Shown here in pieces: positions 7,252-16,636 of a DNA stretch of 64,000 bases. The notes under the pieces are model-generated. The model searched no databases. It saw nothing but the letters and a program-made list of their open reading frames with translations, and had not been told where the DNA came from. Every line of letters starts with the position of its first letter. The first letter of the stretch is position 1. A program made the position numbers and the translations under genes. Source of the stretch: Clostridia bacterium (GTDB taxonomy: Bacteria > Bacillota > Clostridia > Christensenellales > Borkfalkiaceae); contig JAFTWU010000003.1 in the NCBI GenBank assembly GCA_017465145.1, positions 1 through 64,000 on the forward strand. The letters are read 5' to 3'.

Positions 7252-7833
7252 ATGGCAAAGAAAAAAGTGGCAAAAAAAGTAAATTGGTTTGCGCTTATCC
7301 CTGCTTTTGCAGCGGTTGCGGCAATCATTTTAGCAACCTTTCTAACGGGCGTTAGATTTTATGAAGAAAGTTATAGTAGCATTAACGGTAGTTTTATAGG
7401 CTCAACCTTAAAAACAGTTCCATTACTTTCTTTTATATTTGGCTCTAGTAGTTATGAACTTACAACTGTTTTAGGAAGTAACGAACCAGACGTTTCACAA
7501 TTTGCTTACGCTGGTGGCGTTTCAACCTTTGGTATAATTGCATTTGTTCTTTTGGCGCTTGGCGTTGTTGCAATAGTTGCATCACTTTTCATTAAGGGCA
7601 AAAAGTTAGATTTAATCGGCTCTGCACTTATCGTTCTTGGTGGCATTTGCTTATTCTTAGTTTTAGTTGCAGGCTTTAACGTTACTTATTCTTCGTTGTT
7701 TACTGAACAAATCGTAGCGTTTAAGGAATTCTTTGAAGGCTTTAAGTTAGGTGCTGGCGTTTATATTTGCGCTATTCTTTCTATCCTTGGTGGTTTGTTT
7801 GGTGCATATACTTCACTAAAGGCTAAAAAGTAA
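7252..7833 (+). CDS. Hypothetical four-helix membrane protein
   Basis: This 193-residue protein has a very basic N-terminus (MAKKKVAKKV) and four hydrophobic segments (about 12-31, 88-112, 119-142 and 166-188). The loop between the first and second is long and rich in Ser and Tyr and probably faces outside. No motif identifies a family. A strong TAGGAGG ribosome site and a near-consensus promoter suggest high expression. It is a single-gene unit. Confidence 0.78.
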   Translation: MAKKKVAKKVNWFALIPAFAAVAAIILATFLTGVRFYEESYSSINGSFIGSTLKTVPLLSFIFGSSSYELTTVLGSNEPDVSQFAYAGGVSTFGIIAFVLLALGVVAIVASLFIKGKKLDLIGSALIVLGGICLFLVLVAGFNVTYSSLFTEQIVAFKEFFEGFKLGAGVYICAILSILGGLFGAYTSLKAKK

Positions 7834-7879
7834 AATAAATTTAGTAAGACAATAAAAACTAATACCAAATCAAAGTTAT

Positions 7880-7917
7880 AAAAAAGCGTCGCTTGTTTTA
7901 AGCGACGCTTTAATTTT
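7880..7917. terminator. Bidirectional terminator
   Basis: AAAGCGTCGCT pairs with AGCGACGCTTT between the convergent 7252 gene and transketolase. Confidence 0.85.
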
Positions 7918-7950
7918 ATATTATTTTATCGTTAATTAATTGTAAATTAA

Positions 7951-9924
7951 TTATTTACCTACAACTTCTTTTGCTGCTTTAACAACGTTGTCAACGGTAA
8001 AGCCGAATTTTTCAAACAATTGTTTTGCAGGGGCAGATGCACCAAAGGTGTTAATACCTATAACTTTGCCATCAAAGCCAACGTATTTATCCCAACACAT
8101 AGTTGCGCCTGCTTCAACGGCAACTCTTGCGCGAACGCTCTTAGGAAGAACGCTTTCTTTATATTTAGCAGATTGTTTTTCAAATTCTTCAACGCAAGGC
8201 ATTGATACAACACGCGCGTCGATACCGTCTTTGATAAGTTCTTTCTTAGCGTTAACTGCAAGTGAAACTTCACTACCCGTAGCAATTAAAATAACATCTG
8301 GGGTTTTCTTTTCGCTATCGCAAAGAACGTAGCCACCCTTGAACGCGTTTGCGCCCGTGCCCTCAAGCATAGGTAAGGTTTGGCGTGAAACTACGATACA
8401 AGAAGGTTCTTCACCTTTAAGTGCGCCTATCCAAGCGGCAGTAGTTTCTCTACCGTCAGCGGGGCGATAAACTTTTAAGCCGGGCATAGCGCGTAAACCT
8501 GCAAGGTGTTCGATAGGTTGGTGAGTAGGACCGTCTTCACCAACGCCGATAGAATCGTGTGATAAAAGATAGATAACGGGAATTTCCATAATAGCAGACA
8601 TACGCATAGCGTTTTTCATATAGTCGCTAAATACTGCAAAGGTTGCGCAGTAGGGGATAAGACCGCCGTGTAAATACATACCGTTAACGATAGCCGCCAT
8701 AGCGTGTTCACGAATACCAAAGTGGATATTAGAACCCGTTTTATCTTCGGGCAAGAAATCGCCACGACCTTTCATATTAGATTTGTTTGCGGGTGCTAAG
8801 TCTGCACTACCACCGATTAAATTAGGAACGTAACCTGCAATTTTGTTAAGAACGGTGTTGCTGTAACCACGGCTTGCATCGTCCTTTTCAAACTTCCATA
8901 AATCTTCAATGCTAGCAAGGTCGGGAAGTTCGCGCTTTTTCCAAGCGATATATTCTTTTGCAAGTTCGGGGTATGCTTCTTCATAAGCCTTGAACATAGC
9001 CTTCCAAGCCTTTTGAACGCGTTTACCTTTGTTGCCGAACTTTTTGCAATGTTTAAATACTTCTTCGGGAACTTCGAAGGGAGCGTAATCCCAACCAAGA
9101 GTTTCTTTTAATTGTTTAACGCCTTCTTCGCCTAAGGGTGCACCGTGACAAGCAGCCTTGCCTGCTAGGTGAGAACCGTAACCGATAGTTGACTTAACGA
9201 TAATAAGTGAAGGCTTTTCCGTTTCTGCCTTTGCTTTTTTGATAGCGCGGTTAAGTGCCATAACGTCGTTAGCATCTTTAACCTTAATAACTTGCCAACC
9301 CATTGCTTCGTGGCGTTTGCCAACGTCTTCGTTAAAGGTGATGTCGGTGCTACCTTCAATGGTAACGTCGTTATCATCGTAAATTACGATAAGTTTGCCA
9401 AGTTTAAGTGCGCCCGCAAGTGAAGCCGCTTCGTTTTCAATACCTTCTTGCATACAACCGTCGCCACAGAGAGCAAAGGTGTAGTGGTCAACGATGGGGA
9501 AACCGTCTTTGTTAAATTTGGTTGCAAGATAATTTTCCGCCATAGCCATACCAACGGCGTTTGCAATACCTTGACCAAGTGGGCCGGTGCTAGTTTCAAC
9601 GCCGGGGCACACGCGGTATTCGGGGTGACCTGCCGTACGGCTACCAAGTTGACGGAAGTTCATAATATCTTCCTTCTTTAAGCCGAAACCGAAAAGATAA
9701 TATAAAGAGTAATCTAGCATAGAAGCGTGGCCAGCGGATAACACGAACCTGTCCCTATTATCAAAAGCAGTATCCTTTGGGTTAAAGGTCATATTTGTAA
9801 AGGTTGCATAGCCGATAGGTGCTGCGCCAAGGGGCATACCGGGGTGACCGGAATTTGCCTTTTGAATTGCTTCAGCAGATAAAACTCTTATCGCGTCGAT
9901 AGTTAGTTGTTTAACGTCCTTCAT
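7951..9924 (-). CDS. tkt: Transketolase
   Basis: This 657-residue thiamine-diphosphate enzyme moves two-carbon units between sugar phosphates in the non-oxidative pentose phosphate pathway. It has full length and the family landmarks: NSGHPGMPLGAAP near the N-terminus, the thiamine-diphosphate motif starting GDGCMQEG, and the pyrimidine-domain GVGEDGPTHQPIEH. AAGGAGGA lies just before the ATG. Transcription starts from a promoter at 10090-10062 and passes through a structured leader. It is a single-gene unit. Confidence 0.97.
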   Translation of the reverse strand: MKDVKQLTIDAIRVLSAEAIQKANSGHPGMPLGAAPIGYATFTNMTFNPKDTAFDNRDRFVLSAGHASMLDYSLYYLFGFGLKKEDIMNFRQLGSRTAGHPEYRVCPGVETSTGPLGQGIANAVGMAMAENYLATKFNKDGFPIVDHYTFALCGDGCMQEGIENEAASLAGALKLGKLIVIYDDNDVTIEGSTDITFNEDVGKRHEAMGWQVIKVKDANDVMALNRAIKKAKAETEKPSLIIVKSTIGYGSHLAGKAACHGAPLGEEGVKQLKETLGWDYAPFEVPEEVFKHCKKFGNKGKRVQKAWKAMFKAYEEAYPELAKEYIAWKKRELPDLASIEDLWKFEKDDASRGYSNTVLNKIAGYVPNLIGGSADLAPANKSNMKGRGDFLPEDKTGSNIHFGIREHAMAAIVNGMYLHGGLIPYCATFAVFSDYMKNAMRMSAIMEIPVIYLLSHDSIGVGEDGPTHQPIEHLAGLRAMPGLKVYRPADGRETTAAWIGALKGEEPSCIVVSRQTLPMLEGTGANAFKGGYVLCDSEKKTPDVILIATGSEVSLAVNAKKELIKDGIDARVVSMPCVEEFEKQSAKYKESVLPKSVRARVAVEAGATMCWDKYVGFDGKVIGINTFGASAPAKQLFEKFGFTVDNVVKAAKEVVGK

Positions 9925-9970
9925 AAATCCTCCTTAAAAATAGCAATAAAATTGATTCATATAACGTTTT

Positions 9971-10009
9971 AACCTAAGCGGGCGGTTATGCGCCTTAACG
10001 CGTTAGGTT
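9971..10009 (-). promoter_or_regulatory. Structured leader of transketolase mRNA
   Basis: Within the roughly 130-nt leader, AACCTAA-GCG pairs with CGC-(G)-TTAGGTT and encloses a second stem, GGCG/CGCC. The two-part hairpin lies upstream of the ribosome site and has no T run, so it is not a terminator. It could be a protein-binding site or an mRNA stabiliser. It fits no riboswitch I know. Confidence 0.4.
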
Positions 10010-10061
10010 GAATTGTCTAAAAATTTAATATATTGCTAACCGTTATTTTTCAAACATATAT

Positions 10062-10090
10062 ATTATATAGCAAGCCCTTTGGTTTTTCAA
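10062..10090 (-). promoter_or_regulatory. Promoter of tkt
   Basis: On the minus strand TTGAAA (10090-10085) and TATAAT (10067-10062) are 17 bp apart. Confidence 0.7.
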
Positions 10091-10131
10091 GCCTTTTTGG
10101 GCGGTTTTAATCTCTTTTTCCTAAAAATAAC

Positions 10132-10160
10132 TTGATATCTTTTTTTTACTATTGTATAAT
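10132..10160 (+). promoter_or_regulatory. Promoter of the 10352-mnmE unit
   Basis: TTGATA (10132-10137) and TATAAT (10155-10160) are 17 bp apart, divergent from the tkt promoter. The leader of about 185 nt contains several short repeats of the TTAAGG type but no recognised element. Confidence 0.65.
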
Positions 10161-10351
10161 GTTAAAGTAAAAAACTATAATTTTTTATATATTTATATAT
10201 AAAGCGCATATTAATCGCGTTTTAGCGGTTGCTTTTACGGGCTTAAGGCTAAATAATCGTTAAGAGTAAAGGCGTCTTTAAGGCATAAGGTTAATGCTAA
10301 AGGGCATAATAACCGTATAAAAGAGTAATTATAGAATTTTAGGGAGATAAA

Positions 10352-11269
10352 ATGTTATATATCGTTTCATCATCAGAATACGCGCTAGTTCCCACCTATT
10401 ACGTTGTACTTGCAATAATTTTTATGGTACTACCCGCTATTGCGCTTTACGTTTTGCGCTCTATCGGGCTTTATAAACTTGCAAAGAATAATAACGTTAA
10501 AGGTAAGGCTTTTGCTTGGATACCTTTCCTTTGGATATATACTGCTTGTAAACTTTGCGGTAGCGTAAGATTTTTTGGCAAAACACACAAAAGTTTGCCC
10601 GTTATCTTTACCGTATTATATACTATTGCGGGAATTTTGCCTATCTTATACGACGTTTTGGCATACTTTCCCATTGTTGGCTATTATTTGCAAGGTGGAA
10701 CGATTTCCTTTGGCAACCCCTTAACCGAATCGTCTCAACTTTATATGACGGTGCTAGAAAACGTTGGTATTTACGTTGAAACGACGGGGCACTTTGCTTT
10801 CTATAACCCCTATCCTAACCCTAGGGCAATGATACAAGCATTAGACGTGCTTTATTACGTAGTGTCTATTTTAGAACTTGCGGTAATTTTTATTGAAGTT
10901 CCCGTATACTTCGACTTGTTTAGAAAATATATTCCACAACGCGCCTTGCTTTTCGGACTATTGTCGGTGTTCTTAAACATTTTTCCCATTATGGTGTTTA
11001 TTATTCGCAACAAAAAGGCGGTTGACTATAACGAATATATGCGCCAAAGATATAACACTTATTACGGCGGTATGAATAACCAAAACTATAACGGTCAAAA
11101 CGGCGGAAATTATTACGGTGGTGGTTACTACGGCGGTTATAACGGTGGCGCAAATAACGGTCAAAACGGCTACGGCGCTAACGCGGGCGGTAATGGGCAA
11201 CCAAATGGCAATTCAAAGGGCAAAAAACCTGAAGACGACGACCCGTTCCCCGAATTCAAGGATAAATAA
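10352..11269 (+). CDS. Membrane protein with Gly/Asn/Tyr-rich tail
   Basis: The 305-residue protein has transmembrane segments near residues 11-32, 50-66, 82-105, 168-190 and 197-222. From about 235 the C-terminus becomes a low-complexity tail of Gly, Asn, Tyr and Gln (YYGG, NGQNG repeats) ending in an acidic PEDDDPFPEFKD. Such tails are usually disordered. AGGGAGA precedes the ATG. It is co-transcribed with mnmE, whose start is 14 bp downstream. I do not recognise the family. Confidence 0.8.
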   Translation: MLYIVSSSEYALVPTYYVVLAIIFMVLPAIALYVLRSIGLYKLAKNNNVKGKAFAWIPFLWIYTACKLCGSVRFFGKTHKSLPVIFTVLYTIAGILPILYDVLAYFPIVGYYLQGGTISFGNPLTESSQLYMTVLENVGIYVETTGHFAFYNPYPNPRAMIQALDVLYYVVSILELAVIFIEVPVYFDLFRKYIPQRALLFGLLSVFLNIFPIMVFIIRNKKAVDYNEYMRQRYNTYYGGMNNQNYNGQNGGNYYGGGYYGGYNGGANNGQNGYGANAGGNGQPNGNSKGKKPEDDDPFPEFKDK

Positions 11270-11283
11270 AGGAAATACTTTTT

Positions 11284-12615
11284 ATGGAAAATATAGCGGC
11301 AATCTCTACGGGCGCAGTTGCAAGTGGGGTTGCGGTAATTAGAATAAGTGGCGATACGCCCCTATCCGTTGCGGAAAAGATGTTTAAGCCCGTTGGCAAA
11401 ATTAAGGTTTGCGACTTTGAACCTAACAAAATGTATGCGGGCGAAATTTCAGCAGACGGTTTTACCGACTTTGGTATGTGCGTATACTTTAAAGCACCAA
11501 AAAGTTTTACGGGTGAAGATACCGTTGAATTCCATTGTCACGGTGGGCTTGCAATAACGCGCGGGATACTTTCTAAGATTTTAGAGAGTGGTGCTAGACT
11601 TGCTGAAAATGGAGAGTTTACAAAGCGCGCTTTCGTTAACGGCAAGTTATCTCTTGCATCGGCAGAAGGGCTTATTGATATGATAAACAGCCGTTCGGTT
11701 AGCGGTGTTAAAGCGGGCTATTACCTATACAGAGAAAAATTAACCAACGAAATAAACGCTTTACAAGATGTTTTAACCGACGTTTTATCTCAAATAGACG
11801 TCAATATGGATTTCCCCGAAGAAGGACTAGAAACTGAAGCAACTAAAGAAGTTAAAGAAAATTTAACCCTTGTTATAAATAAAATTTCAGCGCTACTTGA
11901 CAGCTACCGTACGGGGCGCGCCCTTAAAGACGGGGTAAGCGTGGGTATCGTAGGTAAACCCAACACGGGAAAAAGTTCAATTTTGAACGCCCTATTAAAT
12001 TACGATAAGGCTATCGTTTCAAACGTTGCGGGCACTACCCGTGATATCGTTGAAGGCAGTATTGATATAGAAGGTGTAAGGTTTAATTTTTCCGATACCG
12101 CCGGTATTAGAGATAGCGAAGATAAAATAGAAGCAATCGGCGTTGATATGTCTAAAAAGATAGTTAACGAAAGCGACCTTCTCTTGTTCGTTATGGATAG
12201 CGCGGATATAACTAACGAAGATGATGCTATCTATCAAATTATCAAAGATAAAAACCTTATAGTTGCCGTAAACAAAACGGATATAAGCGACGCAAAAGAT
12301 AACCGCGCGGATATTTATATTTCCGCACTAAAGAAAGAAAACGTTGATAAACTTCGCAGTTTAATCTATCAAAAAACGGTTGGTGACGGCATAGATTTAT
12401 CGGGCGACTTCTTGTGTGAAGAACGCCACTATCAAGCGTTAAAGGTTGCTAAAGAAAAACTTGTTCAAGCACTAAGCGGTGTAGACGTAGTTTCTTTAGA
12501 CCTTCTTGCAATAGACGTTAAAGACGGTTGGGACGCGCTTGGCGCAATTTCCGGCAGAACGGCAACCGAAGAAATTATAGGCAATATCTTTTCTAAGTTT
12601 TGCGTTGGCAAATAG
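11284..12615 (+). CDS. mnmE: tRNA uridine-5-carboxymethylaminomethyl modification GTPase MnmE
   Basis: This 443-residue protein acts with MnmG to modify U34 of tRNAs reading two-fold degenerate codons. The N-terminal formyl-tetrahydrofolate domain begins IAAISTGA. The GTPase has GKPNTGKSS (about 223-231), DTAGIR and NKTD. The chain ends FCVGK, the family's cysteine-containing C-terminus. MnmG is not in this window. Length is normal. It sits second in a two-gene unit behind a membrane protein. Confidence 0.97.
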   Translation: MENIAAISTGAVASGVAVIRISGDTPLSVAEKMFKPVGKIKVCDFEPNKMYAGEISADGFTDFGMCVYFKAPKSFTGEDTVEFHCHGGLAITRGILSKILESGARLAENGEFTKRAFVNGKLSLASAEGLIDMINSRSVSGVKAGYYLYREKLTNEINALQDVLTDVLSQIDVNMDFPEEGLETEATKEVKENLTLVINKISALLDSYRTGRALKDGVSVGIVGKPNTGKSSILNALLNYDKAIVSNVAGTTRDIVEGSIDIEGVRFNFSDTAGIRDSEDKIEAIGVDMSKKIVNESDLLLFVMDSADITNEDDAIYQIIKDKNLIVAVNKTDISDAKDNRADIYISALKKENVDKLRSLIYQKTVGDGIDLSGDFLCEERHYQALKVAKEKLVQALSGVDVVSLDLLAIDVKDGWDALGAISGRTATEEIIGNIFSKFCVGK

Positions 12616-12707
12616 GTAAATAGATAACTAGGCAGACGGCAAAACACTTGAACAAAACAAATTCAAGCAATATTAAAATAAAAATTTTCAAAAGATAAGG
12701 TGATATT

Positions 12708-13604
12708 ATGGTCAACCTTGAACTTTACAGATTTTTTCATACCGTAGCAAAGTGTGGCAGTTTAACTAAGGCGGCGGAAGAATTATACATATCTCAACCC
12801 GCGGTATCGCAAGCGATAAAACAGTTAGAATCACAACTTGGCGGTCAACTTTTTAACCGTACCCACAAGGGTATGGAACTTTCTGAAGCGGGTGGCAAAC
12901 AAATTTTCCCGTTAGTTGAACAAGCGCTTAAACTCTTAGAAGAAGCGGAAAATAAGTTTACCGAACTTAAAGATACGGCAACGGGCATTGTTAGAATATG
13001 CGCGTCTGACACGGTGGCATCACACTTTTTGTTGCCTTACGTGAAAGAGTATCACGAAAAATATCCGTCCGTTAACTTGGTGTTACAAAACGGCACTTCT
13101 AACGAAACTATAGACCTATTAAAAAATAAAAAGGGGGATATAGGGTTCGTTAACTTGCCCGTAGACGATAGCGGTATCGTTTTAAGCGATACGGTAATGA
13201 GATTGCACGATATTTTCGTTGCAAGCGATAAGTTTAGTGAACTTTTCGGCAAAGAAGTTCCACTATCTAAATTGCAAGACTATCCGCTTTTAATGTTAGA
13301 ACTTTCCACGGCAACGCGCCAAGCGATAGTTTCCTTTGCTCATTCACAAGGCATACACTTGCACCCCGAAATAGAACTAGCGTCCCTTGAGCTTATGACC
13401 GAACTTGCTAAAAACGGCATAGGGATAGCGTGTATTCCAAAAGAATTCGTTAAGCGCGAATTAGAAGAAGGCAGTTTAAAAGAAATTAAAACTAATCCCG
13501 TATTGCCCACGCGCGCAATAGGGCTTGCTCTTCCCAAAGGGGAAAATATGACCTTTGCCGTAAGGGAATTTTTAAGGTTAATAAGTGATAAAAAGGGGGA
13601 ATAA
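12708..13604 (+). CDS. LysR-family transcriptional regulator
   Basis: The 298-residue protein has the typical N-terminal winged helix (residues 1-60, with SLTKAAEELYISQPAVSQAIKQLE) and a substrate-binding-like effector domain from about 90. The ribosome site AAGGTGATA is well placed. Unusually for this family it is not divergent from a target; the PAP2 gene follows on the same strand after 3 bp. Its regulon and ligand are unknown. The family call is firm. Confidence 0.93.
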   Translation: MVNLELYRFFHTVAKCGSLTKAAEELYISQPAVSQAIKQLESQLGGQLFNRTHKGMELSEAGGKQIFPLVEQALKLLEEAENKFTELKDTATGIVRICASDTVASHFLLPYVKEYHEKYPSVNLVLQNGTSNETIDLLKNKKGDIGFVNLPVDDSGIVLSDTVMRLHDIFVASDKFSELFGKEVPLSKLQDYPLLMLELSTATRQAIVSFAHSQGIHLHPEIELASLELMTELAKNGIGIACIPKEFVKRELEEGSLKEIKTNPVLPTRAIGLALPKGENMTFAVREFLRLISDKKGE

Positions 13605-13607
13605 TTA

Positions 13608-14270
13608 ATGACGGCTGTGGCTAATTGGCTAAACGTAACGTTTGCGGGTATGGATAGTGCTATGTTTACCTTCGTAAATGGTATGGCAAACGACTTTTGG
13701 ACTTTTTTGGCAAAGTTTATGGATATCCTTGGTTACAAGGGGCTATGCTTTATAGCGGCATCTTTAATTCTTTGCTGTTTCGTTAAAACTAGAAAACTTG
13801 GCGTATGTATGCTTATCTCTATTGCTTTTGGCGGATTATTTACAAATCTTATCTTAAAAGACGCTATTGCAAGACCAAGACCGTATACTCACGCGGAATA
13901 CGTAGGCTTTTGGCAAGCGGTTGGCGCAATAGAACAAAGCGTTAACAGTTTCCCGTCGGGGCACACCACTACGGCGGCGGCAACGGCAATGGGCTTTTTG
14001 CTTGCGGGCAATAAAAAGTGGAGTTGGGCGCTTATCCCACTAGCACTATTTATGGGCTTTACAAGAATTTACCTTATCGCACACTACACTAGCGACGTTT
14101 TGGGTGGCTTAATAGTTGGCGCGGTATCTGGCACGATAGCCTTTTTTGCAACCAAGGGAATTTACATCCTTTTAGAAAAGTATAAAGAAAACAAACTTTG
14201 CAACTTTATTCTAAATAAAGACGCTTGGGAAATATTTAAAAAGAAAGAAAAGGCTGACGGTGAAAACTAA
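13608..14270 (+). CDS. PAP2-family lipid phosphatase
   Basis: This 220-residue membrane protein has the three phosphatase motifs of the PAP2 superfamily: K84 with RPRP at 89-92, PSGH at 116-119, and R153, H159 and D163 in the third. H119 and H159 would be catalytic. Five or six helices fit. Members dephosphorylate phosphatidic acid, phosphatidylglycerol phosphate or undecaprenyl pyrophosphate; which one cannot be told. It follows the LysR gene by three bases, so they share an mRNA. Confidence 0.92.
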   Translation: MTAVANWLNVTFAGMDSAMFTFVNGMANDFWTFLAKFMDILGYKGLCFIAASLILCCFVKTRKLGVCMLISIAFGGLFTNLILKDAIARPRPYTHAEYVGFWQAVGAIEQSVNSFPSGHTTTAAATAMGFLLAGNKKWSWALIPLALFMGFTRIYLIAHYTSDVLGGLIVGAVSGTIAFFATKGIYILLEKYKENKLCNFILNKDAWEIFKKKEKADGEN

Positions 14271-14311
14271 ACCTAAGGCTAAAATCTAAAGAAAACATAA
14301 AGGAGAAACTT

Positions 14312-14947
14312 ATGAAAAAATTTTTCGGCGAATTTAAAAAGTTCATAACCCGTGGCAACGTGTTAGATATGGCTGTCGGCGTTATCGTAGGCGGTGCGTT
14401 TACCGGTATCGTAAACGGTTTATCTAACTACATCTTGAAACCGTTGATTAACTGGTTGCTTGCTATTGCACTTCCCGGTGGCGGTTTAGAAGGTGCAGTT
14501 ACCGTGCTTAACCCCGCTTATAAAGACGTAACAGACGGTACGGGTGCGGTTATCGGTCAAGCATTAGACCTTGCTAACTCTATCTATATCGATTGGGGCG
14601 CATTTATAAGTGCCATCATCAACTTCTTCCTTATCGCTTTCGTGCTTTTCGCCATCGTTAAGATTATGAACGGCATTAAAGACGGCAACGCTAAATTAAC
14701 CGATGCAATTAAAAAAGGCACTTTAAGCAAGGCAGAAAAAAAAGAGCTTAAAGCTGCAGGTATTAAAATTAAAGATAAGGCTGCGGTTAAAGCTTATTTT
14801 GAAGAAAAAGAAGCTGCAGAAAAGGCTAAGGCAGAAGAAGAACAACGTATTGCTGAAGAAAAGGCAAAAGCAGACAGACTTGCTAATCCCACTACCGAAG
14901 ACTTGCTTAAAGACATCAAGGCTTTATTAGAAAAACAAGCAAAGTAA
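14312..14947 (+). CDS. mscL: Large-conductance mechanosensitive channel MscL
   Basis: The protein opens under membrane tension and releases solutes during osmotic downshock. The N-terminus FKKFITRGNVLDMAVGVIVGG contains the conserved gate helix. TM2 is about residues 96-118, and KEEL-like basic residues follow. At 211 residues it is much longer than the usual 120-150. The extra length is a highly charged, Ala/Lys/Glu-rich C-terminal helix (about 150-211) likely to form a coiled coil. AAAGGAG precedes the ATG. Confidence 0.95.
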   Translation: MKKFFGEFKKFITRGNVLDMAVGVIVGGAFTGIVNGLSNYILKPLINWLLAIALPGGGLEGAVTVLNPAYKDVTDGTGAVIGQALDLANSIYIDWGAFISAIINFFLIAFVLFAIVKIMNGIKDGNAKLTDAIKKGTLSKAEKKELKAAGIKIKDKAAVKAYFEEKEAAEKAKAEEEQRIAEEKAKADRLANPTTEDLLKDIKALLEKQAK

Positions 14948-15016
14948 GTAAAAAGTAAAACTGAAAGGGTTTTACGAAGAATTTTTTAAGAATTAAAAGA
15001 CAAATAAATAACAATT

Positions 15017-15056
15017 AAAAGCGGGGCGACCAAATCGGTCGCCCCGCTTTTTTTTA
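15017..15056. terminator. Strong terminator between mscL and the AraC gene
   Basis: AAAGCGGGGCGACC pairs perfectly with GGTCGCCCCGCTTT around five bases, followed by eight T residues. Confidence 0.92.
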
Positions 15057-15100
15057 ATTATATAATTATAAGCCTATTTATGTTTATTGTTAAATAACGT

Positions 15101-16021
15101 CTATCGTTTTACGTCGTTTTCCGCAGATAGACTAGCGATATTTTCAGGGGAAACGAAAGAGATTAATTTTCTGCCTTCTGCGGCGTTGTGCTTATAATCT
15201 TCTCTAAACTGTTGCGGGCTTATGCCAACGAACTGCTTAAAGGTATATAAAAAGGCTTGATAGTCGCTATAGCCAACGCTTGAGGCAATTACTTTAATGC
15301 TATCGTAAGAATCTAGTATTGCACCCGCGGCAACTTGAATTCTAATTCTATTAAGATATTGTTTCGGGGTATAGCCCGTAAGTGATTTAAATTGACGTAT
15401 CAAGTGTTGAGGAGAAATATAAGCAATTTCACACAAAGAGTTAAGCGATATATCCCTGCTATAATAGGTGTCCATATAGGTTTTTGCAACCATTACACCG
15501 CTGTTAAGTTTAGGCATGGTAGACGAAAGGGTACTAACCTTATCAATTATGCGCCTTCTAGTAAGTAACACGGAAAGCATGTTTAAGGCGTTTAATAGCA
15601 TTTTGTCGTAATTGCTTTCTTTCGCTCTTGTCTCATCTACTATAATCTTAAAAATATTTTGAAAGGTAGAAAAACTTTTTTCAGTCTTAGTGATAAAGTT
15701 AGATTCGTTGGTGAAAAAGCGCACTCCGTCTAACCCTACGGTATAACAAGTAAAGTCGCTAGTATCAACGAAAACGTGTTGAACGTTAGGGTCTATAATC
15801 AACAAATCTCCCTTACCAACCATTCTAGACGTATAATTGCATAGGCATTTTGCCGTTCCGTGTGTAACAAGGCACAACTCTGAAAAACTGTGAGAGTGCA
15901 TGCGTGAAGTGCTTTTGTTGCCAGAAAGTGAATAACTGTTTTCATCACTAGCACGCAAAAACACCTTTGAACCGTTTTCTAAAGTAACGTCTGCGTAGCT
16001 GTACGTTTTTTCTGTTCTCAT
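15101..16021 (-). CDS. AraC-family transcriptional regulator
   Basis: This 306-residue protein has an N-terminal cupin-like sensor (SHSFSELCLVTHGTAKC with conserved His and Glu at about 42-60) and two C-terminal helix-turn-helices (about 182-285) ending in the signature around VGYSDYQAFLYTFKQFVGISPQQFR. GGGGAAAAG precedes the ATG. It has a near-consensus promoter and is divergent, across about 600 bp, from the giant lipoprotein gene, the obvious candidate target. The ligand is unknown. Confidence 0.93.
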   Translation of the reverse strand: MRTEKTYSYADVTLENGSKVFLRASDENSYSLSGNKSTSRMHSHSFSELCLVTHGTAKCLCNYTSRMVGKGDLLIIDPNVQHVFVDTSDFTCYTVGLDGVRFFTNESNFITKTEKSFSTFQNIFKIIVDETRAKESNYDKMLLNALNMLSVLLTRRRIIDKVSTLSSTMPKLNSGVMVAKTYMDTYYSRDISLNSLCEIAYISPQHLIRQFKSLTGYTPKQYLNRIRIQVAAGAILDSYDSIKVIASSVGYSDYQAFLYTFKQFVGISPQQFREDYKHNAAEGRKLISFVSPENIASLSAENDVKR

Positions 16022-16061
16022 CTTTTCCCCATCTAGTAAAAATATGTTTAATTATAAAAAT

Positions 16062-16090
16062 ATTATACTATACGGCGTGATTATAGTCAA
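16062..16090 (-). promoter_or_regulatory. Promoter of the AraC gene
   Basis: On the minus strand TTGACT (16090-16085) and TATAAT (16067-16062) are 17 bp apart. Confidence 0.7.
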
Positions 16091-16430
16091 ATGAATTTAA
16101 TTTTTTTATAATCAAAATATAAAACGTGCGGAACGAAACAGTTAAGCGTTAAGTGTAAATTTGTGCAGAAAAGGTCGAAAAAGATATTAAAACGCCTAAA
16201 ATTGCCGTTCGTATATTATTTAGCCGTTAATACGTAGTATAAATAAAGCGGGGAAAGGGTGCATATTTGTGTTACGACTAAGGGTTGTGCTGAATAAACC
16301 CCAAAACTAAGTAAATTTACTAAAAATGGCAAAAATATAGCAAAACACTAGATATTGTGCCTTTTTGAAAACAAATATACAAGGCAAAATAAATAAGTTA
16401 ATATTTTTATATAAAAGTTAACTTTTTCTA
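16091..16430. other. AT-rich intergenic region, nothing identified
   Basis: This stretch between the divergent AraC and lipoprotein promoters has no supported reading frame and no strong dyad. Its length leaves room for AraC-type operator half-sites, but I cannot define one. Confidence 0.4.
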
Positions 16431-16459
16431 TTGAAACCTGCCTTTCATATCTTTATAAT
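16431..16459 (+). promoter_or_regulatory. Promoter of the giant lipoprotein gene
   Basis: TTGAAA (16431-16436) and TATAAT (16454-16459) are 17 bp apart. The leader to the ATG is about 170 nt. Confidence 0.7.
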
Positions 16460-16636
16460 GGTCGTATAAAATAATGTGTTAGTGTGCAAAGTGTTAAAAA
16501 ATTTAGAAAAAAGACAAAAAACGGCGTTTTGCCAAAAAAGTTTTTCTACACGCGCACGTATACATTAAATATAAGTAGGCAAAAAGGTTGAATTATTCGT
16601 CCAAAGGCTAGTCTAATGGACGTAGGAGGAAAAATA

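Noticed and set aside
7988-9681. Several open frames on either strand inside transketolase
   Set aside because: They are shadows of tkt: no ribosome sites, unusual composition, and the tkt frame is fully coding.
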